From assembly GCA_016946835.1 (NCBI GenBank), contig JACVTC010000072.1, positions 677,501 through 697,500 on the forward strand: a stretch of 20,000 nucleotides of DNA. Reading direction: 5' to 3'. How positions within the stretch are numbered: position 1 is the stretch's first letter; the number at the start of each line of letters is the position of its first letter. The DNA is from Neocallimastix lanati (nom. inval.). Lineage: Eukaryota > Neocallimastigomycota > Neocallimastigomycetes > Neocallimastigales > Neocallimastigaceae. This document shows positions 1-9,133 of this stretch, piece after piece. The notes beneath the pieces are model-generated. The model was not told the origin of the DNA. It did no database searches and saw only the letters and a program-made list of their open reading frames with translations. The translations under genes were made by a program, and so were the position numbers.

Positions 1-19
1 ATTCCATTTTTTTTTTTTT

Positions 20-145
20 CTAAATCCCTACACCTTTCCTTTTGTAATCATTATATAATAGATTATTTAAATAATTATTGAAAGATTCGAATGATGCATT
101 ATTGGTTAGATGTTCTATTTTTGTTACAATAATTCCATTTTTCAT
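20..145 (-). CDS. Short minus-strand coding-like frame, unknown product (fragment or last exon)
   Basis: An ATG on the minus strand at 145-143 opens a 41-codon frame ending in TAG at 22-20. The peptide has balanced composition (includes TKIEHLTNNASFESF and a basic end, YKRKGVGI), unlike the Lys/Asn/Ile/Phe peptides that random AT-rich DNA here gives. An in-frame TAA lies just upstream of the ATG, so this is a fragment, a last exon or a tiny gene. Less convincing minus-strand pieces continue towards 290. It lies outside the reductoisomerase array and marks its left flank. I do not recognise the family; a piece of a transposase or of an unrelated gene is possible. Confidence 0.3.
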   Translation of the reverse strand: MKNGIIVTKIEHLTNNASFESFNNYLNNLLYNDYKRKGVGI

Positions 146-428
146 AATTTTTTAAATAGTTTTTTTTTTTTTTTTTTAAGATATTCTTAAAATTTCAAAA
201 ATCGATCATTATTATTTGTTTTACACCAATTTTTACTATAAATATTAATTATTTAATTATAAAGTCAGGATTTACAAAAGATAAAGTCCGAAATCACTTT
301 ATATCATATTAATTATTAATCAAACTAAAATTTTTTATTAATATTAATTTTATAATATTAAACAATAAAAATATTTTTAACATAAGAAAATATTTATTTT
401 TTAAAGATATATTTAATATAAAATTAAA

Positions 429-473
429 ATTATATAATTTTCAAAGAAATAAAACAAATACATAATAAATAAA
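429..473 (+). promoter_or_regulatory. Conserved leader/core promoter of reductoisomerase copy 1
   Basis: An AT-rich, TATA-like segment (ATTATATAAT) is followed by TCAAAGAAATAAAACAAAT and an A-rich run into the ATG. The same block precedes every copy, at 3301-3347, 6179-6225 and 9089-9133, and stays nearly invariant even where the sequence further upstream of copy 4 differs. Copies 1 and 4 share ATTTTCAAAG; copies 2 and 3 share AACTTTCAAAG. It probably contains the transcription start and 5' leader. No transcription-factor site can be named. Confidence 0.45.
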
Positions 474-521
474 ATGGTTAAAACAATAAATTTTGGAGGT
501 GTTGATGAAACCGTTTTATGA
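474..521 (+). other. Native start of copy 1, broken by one extra T
   Basis: The ATG at 474 sits in the same context as the starts of copies 2-4 and the first 14 codons read the same. A run of four T at 514-517 replaces the three T of the other copies. The frame then hits TGA at 519-521, giving a 15-codon frame. If the extra base is real, this becomes an upstream open frame overlapping the ATG at 505. The lesion is in a homopolymer, so an assembly or read error is a serious alternative. Confidence 0.8.
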
Positions 522-1533
522 AAGATCAGATTTTCCTCAACAAAAACTTAATGAAATATTTAAGAATGATACTTTCGCTGTTATCGGTTATGGTACTCAA
601 GGTCGTAATCAATCTCGTAATTTAAGAGATAAAGGATTTAAAGTGGTCATTGGTCTTCGTAAAGGTCCTTCTTGGGATCTTGCTAAAGAAGATGGATGGA
701 TAGAAGGTGAAACTCTTTTCGAAATTACTGAAGCTTGTAAAAAGGGTACAATCATTATGTATCTTCTTTCTGATGCTGGTCAAAAGGCTGCATGGAATAG
801 TATTAAAGATTTAATTCATGGAAAAACTTTATATTTCTCTCATGGATTCTCTATTGTTTTCAAAGATAAAACAGGAGTAATTCCTCCAAATGATTGTGAT
901 GTTATCATGGTTGCTCCAAAGGGTTCAGGTACTACCGTTCGTTCTCTTTTCTTAGAAGGTCGTGGTATTAATTCATCAGTTGCCATTTTCCAAGATTGGT
1001 CTGGTAAAGCAGAAGAAAGAGCATATGCCACAGGTATTGCTATTGGATCAGGTTATCTTTATCCAACTACCTTTGAAAGAGAAACTTATTCAGATCTTAC
1101 AGGAGAACGTGGAACACTTATGGGATGTATTCAAGGTATTTTCAAAGCTCAATTTGAAGTTTTAATTTCAAATGGTCATACTCCTTCTGAAGCATTCAAT
1201 GAAACCGTTGAAGAAGCTACTCAATCTCTTTATCCTCTTATTGGCAAGAATGGGATGGATTGGATGTATAATAATTGTTCTACCACTGCTCGTCGTGGAG
1301 CCCTTGATTGGATGGATAAATTTTATTCTGCTACTAAACCAGTATTTGAAGAATTATATGAATCAGTTCGTAATGGTACAGAAGCTGAAAATACTTTAAT
1401 TGCTAATTCTAAACCAGATTATCGTGAAAATCTTTCTAAAGAACTTAAAGAACTTCGTGAATCACAATTATGGCAAACGGCAGTAACTGTTCGTTCACTT
1501 CGCCCTGAAAATCAAAAAATTGAAAATAATTAA
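505..1533 (+). CDS. ILV5: Ketol-acid reductoisomerase copy 1, altered N-terminus
   Basis: This is the same enzyme as the three copies downstream: NADPH-dependent reduction and isomerisation of acetohydroxy acids in isoleucine and valine synthesis. Because of the extra T at 514-517, the main frame can only be entered from the ATG at 505. That gives 342 residues in which the first 14 (through the conserved NFGG and ETV) are replaced by MKPF before YERSDF. The Rossmann loop, metal ligands and C-terminus are all kept, so a working protein is conceivable. The TTG at 493 is not needed as a start. Distinct residues are Gln in place of Glu (PQQ), Ala before VIGYG and Ile in the last segment. The 5' half shares many silent bases with copy 4; the 3' end and downstream spacer match copy 2. 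It is either a functional paralogue with an altered start, a very young pseudogene, or an intact gene with a sequencing error. Confidence 0.8.
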   Translation: MKPFYERSDFPQQKLNEIFKNDTFAVIGYGTQGRNQSRNLRDKGFKVVIGLRKGPSWDLAKEDGWIEGETLFEITEACKKGTIIMYLLSDAGQKAAWNSIKDLIHGKTLYFSHGFSIVFKDKTGVIPPNDCDVIMVAPKGSGTTVRSLFLEGRGINSSVAIFQDWSGKAEERAYATGIAIGSGYLYPTTFERETYSDLTGERGTLMGCIQGIFKAQFEVLISNGHTPSEAFNETVEEATQSLYPLIGKNGMDWMYNNCSTTARRGALDWMDKFYSATKPVFEELYESVRNGTEAENTLIANSKPDYRENLSKELKELRESQLWQTAVTVRSLRPENQKIENN

Positions 1534-3347
1534 ATTATATAAAATAATTATCCTTACAAAAAAAAATTATATATAATAATTATAATTTAATGAATATATT
1601 AAATAGAATTGAAATAATTTAAATAATACATAATATATGGATATAATATATAATAATAATATATTTTAAAATTTAATATAAAAACATTAATAAATACACT
1701 TTAATTATATTATTCTAATTAGTACATTTAAAAAATATATGTAAAATTCATAAAAATATTAAAAATTAATAAATAAAAATAAAAAAAAATTATAATATAA
1801 AAAAAAAAAAAATAAATATATATTAACAAATGATTTATAATTCTATTATTACTATTTTTTTTTTCAATTGGAAGTTTTATTGCTAAATTTTATTTTATTT
1901 TATTTTTTATTTTATTATTTTTTTTTTAAATATTTTTAATAGAGCCTTATCGTCAATTTTATTATCAATTTAATTGTTTATTTAATACTATAAATAATAC
2001 CTTTAATATTATTTTAAATTTAAATGAATGAATAACTGCTAGATAAAAAGAAATACTGACAAAAATTAAAATAAAATGTTAATTCTAATTATAATTTAAT
2101 TATGCCTTGATTCTTAAAATATATATATATTTTGGTTATTTTTTAATAAAAAATTGTTTAATGTTAAAATCATGCAATAAAATAAAAATAATAATAATGC
2201 TACTACTACTACTATTACTACTACTAATAATAATAATAACTAATTAAAAAATATAATATATAAATATAAATATATATTTAATATATAATCATAATTCTTA
2301 ATATAGAAAAAGTGTAATACAAAAAAAATTAATATGATTAAAATTATCAAAATAAAATAATAGTTAATTATTATTAATATATAAATTAATTTTTGTTTTC
2401 TTATATATTAACGATTTCGTTTAAAAAACATTTAAAAAAATTTTAAAGATTAATTATGAAATATAAAAAATTATTAATTAAAGAAATCGTTTTTTAAAAA
2501 ATAATTCCTTTTTATCATATTATTTGTATAATTATAATTAATTTAAAATTATATATATATATATATATACAATTTATTGGTTTATTTTTATTTGATTTTA
2601 TAAATAAGTATTTATTAGATCAATTTTAATATGTAATACATAAATAATATCAGTTATTTTAAATTTAAATGTTAGTTTTTGATTATTATGTATATTATGT
2701 TAAAATTAATGTTAATTAAATACAATATAATAAACTATTTTTTTTTTTTTATTATATAAAGTGTGTATATTTTATTATATTGTATAATATTGTATTTTTA
2801 TTTTATCTTAATAGTTACATAAAGTAAATTTTATTATAAATGCTAAAGAAATAAAGAAAATATTTTTATAAATTACAAAATTGTTAAGTATAATTTTTTT
2901 AAAAATAGATATATAAGGATTTATATTGTGTGGAATAGTTAAGATCAAATATTTTTGATTGTTTAAATTTATTTAGGATAAATTTATGTGGAATGGATAT
3001 ATAATTAAATTTTAATTTAAAAGATCAATATAAATGTTGTATATATATATATATATTATAATATAAATTAATATATTAAAATTTAAAAATTTTTAATTCA
3101 TTATTTTTTTATATATTTTTATTTTTTATATAAATATAAAGGAATTTTCTTTTATTTTTTATTTATTTACTTTTATTTCACATCAGTAACTAATCAAAAT
3201 AAAATTTTTATTAATATTAATTTTATAATATTAAACAATAAAAATATTTTTAATATAAGAAAATATTTATTTTTTAAAGATATATTTAATATAAAATTAA
3301 AATTATATAAACTTTCAAAGAAATAAAACAAATACATAATAAACAAA
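1534..3347. repeat. Spacer between copies 1 and 2 (spacer type X)
   Basis: About 1.8 kb of very AT-rich DNA; I find no credible gene on either strand. It is almost identical to 4407-6225. It contains a CTA/TAA trinucleotide run (about 2198-2240), TA runs (about 2555-2570 and 3042-3056) and a widely spaced inverted repeat, AACGATTTC at 2410-2418 against GAAATCGTT at 2483-2491. A segment around 2097-2180 (starting TTAATTATGCCTTGATTC) and one around 2928-2999 are also recognisable in the diverged third spacer, so they may be under constraint. The last 150 bases are the promoter region of copy 2. Confidence 0.85.
2928..2999 (+). promoter_or_regulatory. Conserved block with paired GTGGAAT, upstream of copy 2
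   Basis: Two GTGGAAT heptamers at 2930-2936 and 2988-2994, 58 bases apart, flank a segment with AAGATCAAATATTTTT and TTTAGGATAAAT. The block starts about 420 bases before the ATG of copy 2. It recurs at 5800-5871 and, despite divergence of the surrounding spacer, at 8666-8738. It could be an upstream activating region or a 3' element of the preceding gene. The role is inference. Confidence 0.35.
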
Positions 3348-4406
3348 ATGGTTAAAACAATAAATTTTGGAGGTGTTGATGAAACCGTTTATGAAAGATC
3401 AGACTTTCCTCAAGAAAAATTAAATGAAATATTTAAAAATGATACTTTCGTTGTTATCGGTTATGGTACTCAAGGTCGTAATCAATCTCGTAATTTAAGA
3501 GATAAAGGATTTAAAGTAGTCATTGGTCTTCGTAAGGGTCCTTCTTGGGATCTTGCTAAAGAAGATGGATGGATAGAAGGTGAAACTCTTTTCGAAATTA
3601 CTGAAGCTTGTAAAAAGGGTACAATCATTATGTATCTTCTTTCTGATGCTGGTCAAAAGGCTGCATGGAATAGTATTAAAGATTTAATTCATGGAAAAAC
3701 TTTATATTTCTCTCATGGATTCTCTATTGTTTTCAAAGATAAAACTGGAGTAATTCCTCCAAATGATTGTGATGTTATCATGGTTGCTCCAAAGGGTTCG
3801 GGTACTACCGTTCGTTCTCTTTTCTTAGAAGGTCGTGGTATTAATTCATCAGTTGCCATTTTCCAAGATTGGTCTGGTAAAGCTGAAGAAAGAGCATATG
3901 CCACAGGTATTGCTATTGGATCAGGTTATCTTTATCCAACTACTTTTGAAAGAGAAACTTATTCAGATCTTACAGGAGAACGTGGAACACTTATGGGATG
4001 TATTCAAGGTATTTTCAAAGCTCAATTTGAAGTTTTAATTTCAAATGGTCATACTCCTTCTGAAGCATTCAATGAAACCGTTGAAGAAGCTACTCAATCT
4101 CTTTATCCTCTTATTGGCAAGAATGGGATGGATTGGATGTATAATAATTGTTCTACCACTGCTCGTCGTGGAGCCCTTGATTGGATGGATAAATTTTATT
4201 CTGCTACTAAACCAGTATTTGAAGAATTATATGAATCAGTTCGTAATGGTACAGAAGCTGAAAATACTTTAATTGCTAATTCTAAACCAGATTATCGTGA
4301 AAATCTTTCTAAAGAATTGAAAGAACTTCGTGAATCACAATTATGGCAAACGGCAGTAACTGTTCGTTCACTTCGCCCTGAAAATCAAAAAAATGAAAAT
4401 AATTAA
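3348..4406 (+). CDS. ILV5: Ketol-acid reductoisomerase (acetohydroxyacid reductoisomerase), copy 2
   Basis: This 352-residue class I enzyme converts 2-acetolactate and 2-aceto-2-hydroxybutyrate to the dihydroxy acids, using NADPH and Mg2+, in valine, leucine and isoleucine synthesis. The sequence follows yeast Ilv5 from its mature start: INFGG at 5-9, ETVYER at 12-17, Rossmann loop GYGTQG at 38-43, RK at 62-63, catalytic Lys149 in APKGSG, metal ligands Asp207/Glu211 in SDLTGERG and Glu243/Glu247 in NETVEEA, substrate Ser269 in CSTTA, ending RPENQ plus a short Asn-rich tail. There is no mitochondrial presequence, so the enzyme is probably cytosolic. The gene has no intron. Codons (CGT for Arg, GGT, CTT) suit high expression and differ from THOC5 in the same window. 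The start is fixed by the shared leader and by alignment. The base pattern is mosaic: 5' part like copy 3, last codons and spacer like copy 1. Confidence 0.97.
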   Translation: MVKTINFGGVDETVYERSDFPQEKLNEIFKNDTFVVIGYGTQGRNQSRNLRDKGFKVVIGLRKGPSWDLAKEDGWIEGETLFEITEACKKGTIIMYLLSDAGQKAAWNSIKDLIHGKTLYFSHGFSIVFKDKTGVIPPNDCDVIMVAPKGSGTTVRSLFLEGRGINSSVAIFQDWSGKAEERAYATGIAIGSGYLYPTTFERETYSDLTGERGTLMGCIQGIFKAQFEVLISNGHTPSEAFNETVEEATQSLYPLIGKNGMDWMYNNCSTTARRGALDWMDKFYSATKPVFEELYESVRNGTEAENTLIANSKPDYRENLSKELKELRESQLWQTAVTVRSLRPENQKNENN

Positions 4407-6225
4407 ATTATATAAAATAATTATCCTTACAAAAAAAAATTATATATAATAATTATAATTTAATGAATATATTAAATAGAATTGAAATAATTTAAATAAT
4501 ACATAATATATGGATATAATATATAATAATAATATATTTTAAAATTTAATATAAAAACATTAATAAATACACTTTAATTATATTATTCTAATTAGTACAT
4601 TTAAAAAATATATGTAAAATTCATAAAAATATTAAAAATTAATAAATAAAAATAAAAAAAAATTATAATATAAAAAAAAAAAAATAAATATATATTAACA
4701 AATGATTTATAATTCTATTATTACTATTTTTTTTTTTCAATTGGAAGTTTTATTGCTAAATTTTATTTTATTTTATTTTTTATTTTATTATTTTTTTTTT
4801 AAATATTTTTAATAGAGCCTTATCGTCAATTTTATTATCAATTTAATTGTTTATTTAATACTATAAATAATACCTTTAATATTATTTTAAATTTAAATGA
4901 ATGAATAACTGCTAGATAAAAAGAAATACTGACAAAAATTAAAATAAAATGTTAATTCTAATTATAATTTAATTATGCCTTGATTCTTAAAATATATATA
5001 TATTTTGGTTATTTTTTAATAAAAAATTGTTTAATGTTAAAATCATGCAATAAAATAAAAATAATAATAATGCTACTACTACTACTATTACTACTACTAA
5101 TAATAATAATAACTAATTAAAAAATATAATATATAAATATAAATATATATTTAATATATAATCATAATTCTTAATATAGAAAAAGTGTAATACAAAAAAA
5201 ATTAATATGATTAAAATTATCAAAATAAAATAATAGTTAATTATTATTAATATATAAATTAATTTTTGTTTTCTTATATATTAACGATTTCGTTTAAAAA
5301 ACATTTAAAAAAATTTTAAAGATTAATTATGAAATATAAAAAATTATTAATTAAAGAAATCGTTTTTTAAAAAATAATTCCTTTTTATCATATTATTTGT
5401 ATAATTATAATTAATTTAAAATTATATATATATATATATATACAATTTATTGGTTTATTTTTATTTGATTTTATAAATAAGTATTTATTAGATCAATTTT
5501 AATATGTAATACATAAATAATATCAGTTATTTTAAATTTAAATGTTAGTTTTTGATTATTATGTATATTATGTTAAAATTAATGTTAATTAAATACAATA
5601 TAATAAACTATTTTTTTTTTTTATTATATAAAGTGTGTATATTTTATTATATTGTATAATATTGTATTTTTATTTTATCTTAATAGTTACATAAAGTAAA
5701 TTTTATTATAAATGCTAAAGAAATAAAGAAAATATTTTTATAAATTACAAAATTGTTAAGTATAATTTTTTTAAAAATAGATATATAAGGATTTATATTG
5801 TGTGGAATAGTTAAGATCAAATATTTTTGATTGTTTAAATTTATTTAGGATAAATTTATGTGGAATGGATATATAATTAAATTTTAAATTAAAAGATCAA
5901 TATAAATGTTGTATATATATATATATATATATATTATAATATAAATTAATATATTAAAATTTAAAAATTTTTAATTCATTATTTTTTTATATATTTTTAT
6001 TTTTTATATAAATATAAAGGAATTTTCTTTTATTTTTTATTTATTTACTTTTATTTCACATCAGTAACTAATCAAAATAAAATTTTTATTAATATTAATT
6101 TTATAATATTAAACAATAAAAATATTTTTAATATAAGAAAATATTTATTTTTTAAAGATATATTTAATATAAAATTAAAATTATATAAACTTTCAAAGAA
6201 ATAAAACAAATACATAATAAACAAA
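4407..6225. repeat. Spacer between copies 2 and 3 (second copy of spacer type X)
   Basis: Near-identical to 1534-3347. Differences I can see are lengths of homopolymers and of the TA run near 5914-5932, plus AATTTTAAATTAAAAG in place of AATTTTAATTTAAAAG near 5880. The CTA/TAA run lies near 5073-5112. The paired GTGGAAT heptamers lie at 5802-5808 and 5860-5866, and the TATGCCTTGATTC segment near 4974. No gene is seen. Such near identity in non-coding DNA shows that this unit was copied very recently. Confidence 0.85.
5800..5871 (+). promoter_or_regulatory. Conserved block with paired GTGGAAT, upstream of copy 3
   Basis: GTGGAAT at 5802-5808 and 5860-5866, 58 bases apart, identical in layout to the block before copy 2. 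On its own it shows only recent duplication; its value comes from comparison with the version before copy 4. Confidence 0.3.
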
Positions 6226-7284
6226 ATGGTTAAAACAATAAATTTTGGAGGTGTTGATGAAACCGTTTATGAAAGATCAGACTTTCCTCAAGAAAAATTA
6301 AATGAAATATTTAAAAATGATACTTTCGTTGTTATCGGTTATGGTACTCAAGGTCGTAATCAATCTCGTAATTTAAGAGATAAAGGATTTAAAGTAGTCA
6401 TTGGTCTTCGTAAGGGTCCTTCTTGGGATCTTGCTAAAGAAGATGGATGGATAGAAGGTGAATCTCTTTTCGAAATTACTGAAGCTTGTAAAAAGGGTAC
6501 AATCATTATGTATCTTCTTTCTGATGCTGGTCAAAAGGCTGCATGGAATAGTATTAAAGATTTAATTCATGGAAAAACTTTATATTTCTCTCATGGATTC
6601 TCTATTGTTTTCAAAGATAAAACTGGAGTAATTCCTCCAAATGATTGTGATGTTATCATGGTTGCTCCAAAGGGTTCAGGTACTACCGTTCGTTCTCTTT
6701 TCTTAGAAGGTCGTGGTATTAATTCATCAGTTGCAGTTTTCCAAGATTGGTCTGGTAAAGCAGAAGAAAGAGCATATGCCACAGGTATTGCTATTGGATC
6801 AGGTTATCTTTATCCAACTACTTTTGAAAGAGAAACTTATTCAGATCTTACAGGAGAACGTGGAACACTTATGGGATGTATTCAAGGTATTTTCAAAGCT
6901 CAATTTGAAGTTTTAATTTCAAATGGTCATACTCCTTCTGAAGCATTCAATGAAACCGTTGAAGAAGCTACTCAATCTCTTTATCCTCTTATTGGCAAGA
7001 ATGGGATGGATTGGATGTATAATAATTGTTCTACCACTGCTCGTCGTGGAGCCCTTGATTGGATGGATAAATTTTATTTGGCTACTAAACCAGTATTTGA
7101 AGAATTATATGAATCAGTTCGTAATGGTACAGAAGCTGAAAATACTTTAATTGCTAATTCTAAACCAGATTATCGTGAAAATCTTTCTAAAGAATTGAAA
7201 GAACTTCGTGAATCGCAATTATGGCAAACAGCAGTAACTGTTCGTTCACTTCGTCCTGAAAATCAAAAAGTTGAAAATAATTAA
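6226..7284 (+). CDS. ILV5: Ketol-acid reductoisomerase copy 3
   Basis: Intact 352-residue enzyme with the NADPH loop, catalytic Lys149, acidic metal ligands and CSTTA Ser all present as in copy 2. Residue differences from copy 2 are Ser for Thr80, Val for Ile171, Leu for Ser285 and Val for Asn349. Leu285 lies in the segment after ALDWMDKFY and is unique to this copy. Upstream DNA and the first part of the gene match copy 2 base for base or nearly so. The last codons (TCG CAA, ACA GCA, GTT GAA) and downstream DNA resemble copy 4. It therefore sits at the junction between the two spacer types of the array. Confidence 0.97.
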   Translation: MVKTINFGGVDETVYERSDFPQEKLNEIFKNDTFVVIGYGTQGRNQSRNLRDKGFKVVIGLRKGPSWDLAKEDGWIEGESLFEITEACKKGTIIMYLLSDAGQKAAWNSIKDLIHGKTLYFSHGFSIVFKDKTGVIPPNDCDVIMVAPKGSGTTVRSLFLEGRGINSSVAVFQDWSGKAEERAYATGIAIGSGYLYPTTFERETYSDLTGERGTLMGCIQGIFKAQFEVLISNGHTPSEAFNETVEEATQSLYPLIGKNGMDWMYNNCSTTARRGALDWMDKFYLATKPVFEELYESVRNGTEAENTLIANSKPDYRENLSKELKELRESQLWQTAVTVRSLRPENQKVENN

Positions 7285-7928
7285 ATTATATAAAATAAAT
7301 ATCTTTACAACAAAAAAAATTAATAATATAATTCTAATTTAATATATAAACTACTAAAATGAACATAATTTAAATAATTTAAATAATTAATACATAATAT
7401 ATAGAAATACTATATAAAAATATTTTTTTTTAAATTTTAATATAAAAATATTAATAAATTCTCTTTATTATTCTATTTATATTATTAATATTAACAATAC
7501 ATATATATGTAAAATTCATAACTAAATTAATGATTAATAAATAAAAATAAAAATAATTTAATAAAAAAATAAATATATTTTAAATGATGATTATTTTTTT
7601 TCTTTTTTTTTTTTTTTTTTTTTTTTTATATTAGAATTATATTTTATTTTATTTTATTTTTTTTTTTTTGAGCTTTATTGCCAATTTTATTATTATTATA
7701 ATCGTTTATTTAATAAGATAAATAATATTATTAATATTATTATTTTATAATTTAAATGAATGAATAATTGTTATAATATAAAGAAATACTACCAAAAAAT
7801 AAAATAAAATATCATTTTTTAATATATAATTTAATTATGCCTTGATTCTAAATATATATATATTTGGTTATCTTTTAATAAAGAACTGTTTAATGTTGAA
7901 ATCATACAATAATATTAATAATAATAAT

Positions 7929-7963
<35 letters not shown>

Positions 7964-9133
7964 AAATAAAAATAATAATAACAACTAATTAAAATATATA
8001 TATTTATATTTATTCATAATTTTTAATATAGAAAAAGTTTAAAAATAAAAAAATAATATAATTAAAATTATTAAAACAGTTAATTACTATTTATTAGTAT
8101 ATTAATTTTTGTTTTATTATATATTAAAGATTTCTCTTAAAAAAACATTTAAAAATTATAAAAAAAAAAAATTTAAACAATTAGTTATGAAATATAAAAA
8201 ATTATTAATTATTAATTAAAGAAATCGCCTTTTAAAAAGGAATTTCTTATTATCATTTAATATTTAAAATTATAATTAATTTTAAATTTTATATATATAT
8301 ATATATACAATTTATTGGTTTATTATTATTTGCTTTAATAAATAAACTTTTATTAGATCAATTTAAATATATAAAACAATAATAATATCTTTGATTTATT
8401 TAAATATAAATTTTCGCTTTTAATAATTATATATGTTTTGTTAAAATTAATTTGGATTAAATACAATATATAATAAACTATATTTATATATTATATATAT
8501 TATATATATTGTATTATATTGCATTATATTGTATTTTTATTGTATCTTTATAGTAAAAGAAAGTAAGTTTTATTATTAGCGATAAAGAAATAAAAAAATA
8601 TTTTTCTTTAATACAAAAATGTAAGGTATAATTTTTTTAAAAATAGATATATAAGAATTTATTTTGTGTGGAATAGTTTAAGATCAAATATTTTTTATTG
8701 TTTAAATTTTTTTAGGATAAATATATGTGGAATGGATATAAATTAATTTTAATTTAAAAGATCAATATAAATATTATATATATCTATATATTATACTATA
8801 AATTAATATATTAAAATTTAAAAAATTTAACTCTTTTTTTTTTTTTATATTTTTATTTTAATATAAATAAAGAAATTTTCATTCTTTTTTTTTTTTTTTT
8901 TTTTTTTTATTATTTCTTTAATTCTATATCATATCAATTATTAATCAAACTAAAATTTCTTAATAATATTAATTTTATAATATTAGTCAATAAAAATATC
9001 TATTATATAAATAATTATTGATAAAAATTATTTATTGAATATTTTAAAAATAAAATAAATTTAATTAAAATTAAAATTTTAGATTAAAATTATATAATTT
9101 TCAAAGAAATAAAACAAATACATAATAAACAAA
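7285..9133. repeat. Spacer between copies 3 and 4 (diverged spacer type Y)
   Basis: It has the same order of elements as the other spacers but many substitutions and indels. It holds a long T tract (about 7603-7627), a TAA/AAT microsatellite (about 7912-7983) in place of the CTA run, the TATGCCTTGATTC segment near 7837, TA runs near 8290-8306, and T tracts near 8832-8846 and 8886-8908. The inverted repeat near 2410 is only partly kept (GATTTCT near 8129 and GAAATC near 8221). No gene is visible. It is the older spacer, useful as a built-in comparison for what is conserved. Confidence 0.8.
8666..8738 (+). promoter_or_regulatory. Conserved block with paired GTGGAAT, upstream of copy 4
   Basis: GTGGAAT at 8668-8674 and 8727-8733, 59 bases apart, with AAGATCAAATATTTTT and TTTAGGATAAAT between them. 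It has stayed close to the other two copies within a spacer that has otherwise drifted. No such block is found before copy 1, whose homologous upstream DNA is only about 170 bases long. Confidence 0.4.

Noticed and set aside
495-507. GGAGG followed by GTTGATG looks like a bacterial ribosome-binding site before the ATG at 505
   Set aside because: The same bases are codons for FGGVD in the intact copies; introns, composition and the fungal protein type show a eukaryotic nuclear genome.
840-1399. Overlapping small frames inside copy 1 (also 3713-4272, 6591-7150 and 9499-10058 in the other copies)
   Set aside because: They recur at the same offset in each copy because they are out-of-frame or antisense shadows of the conserved enzyme gene.
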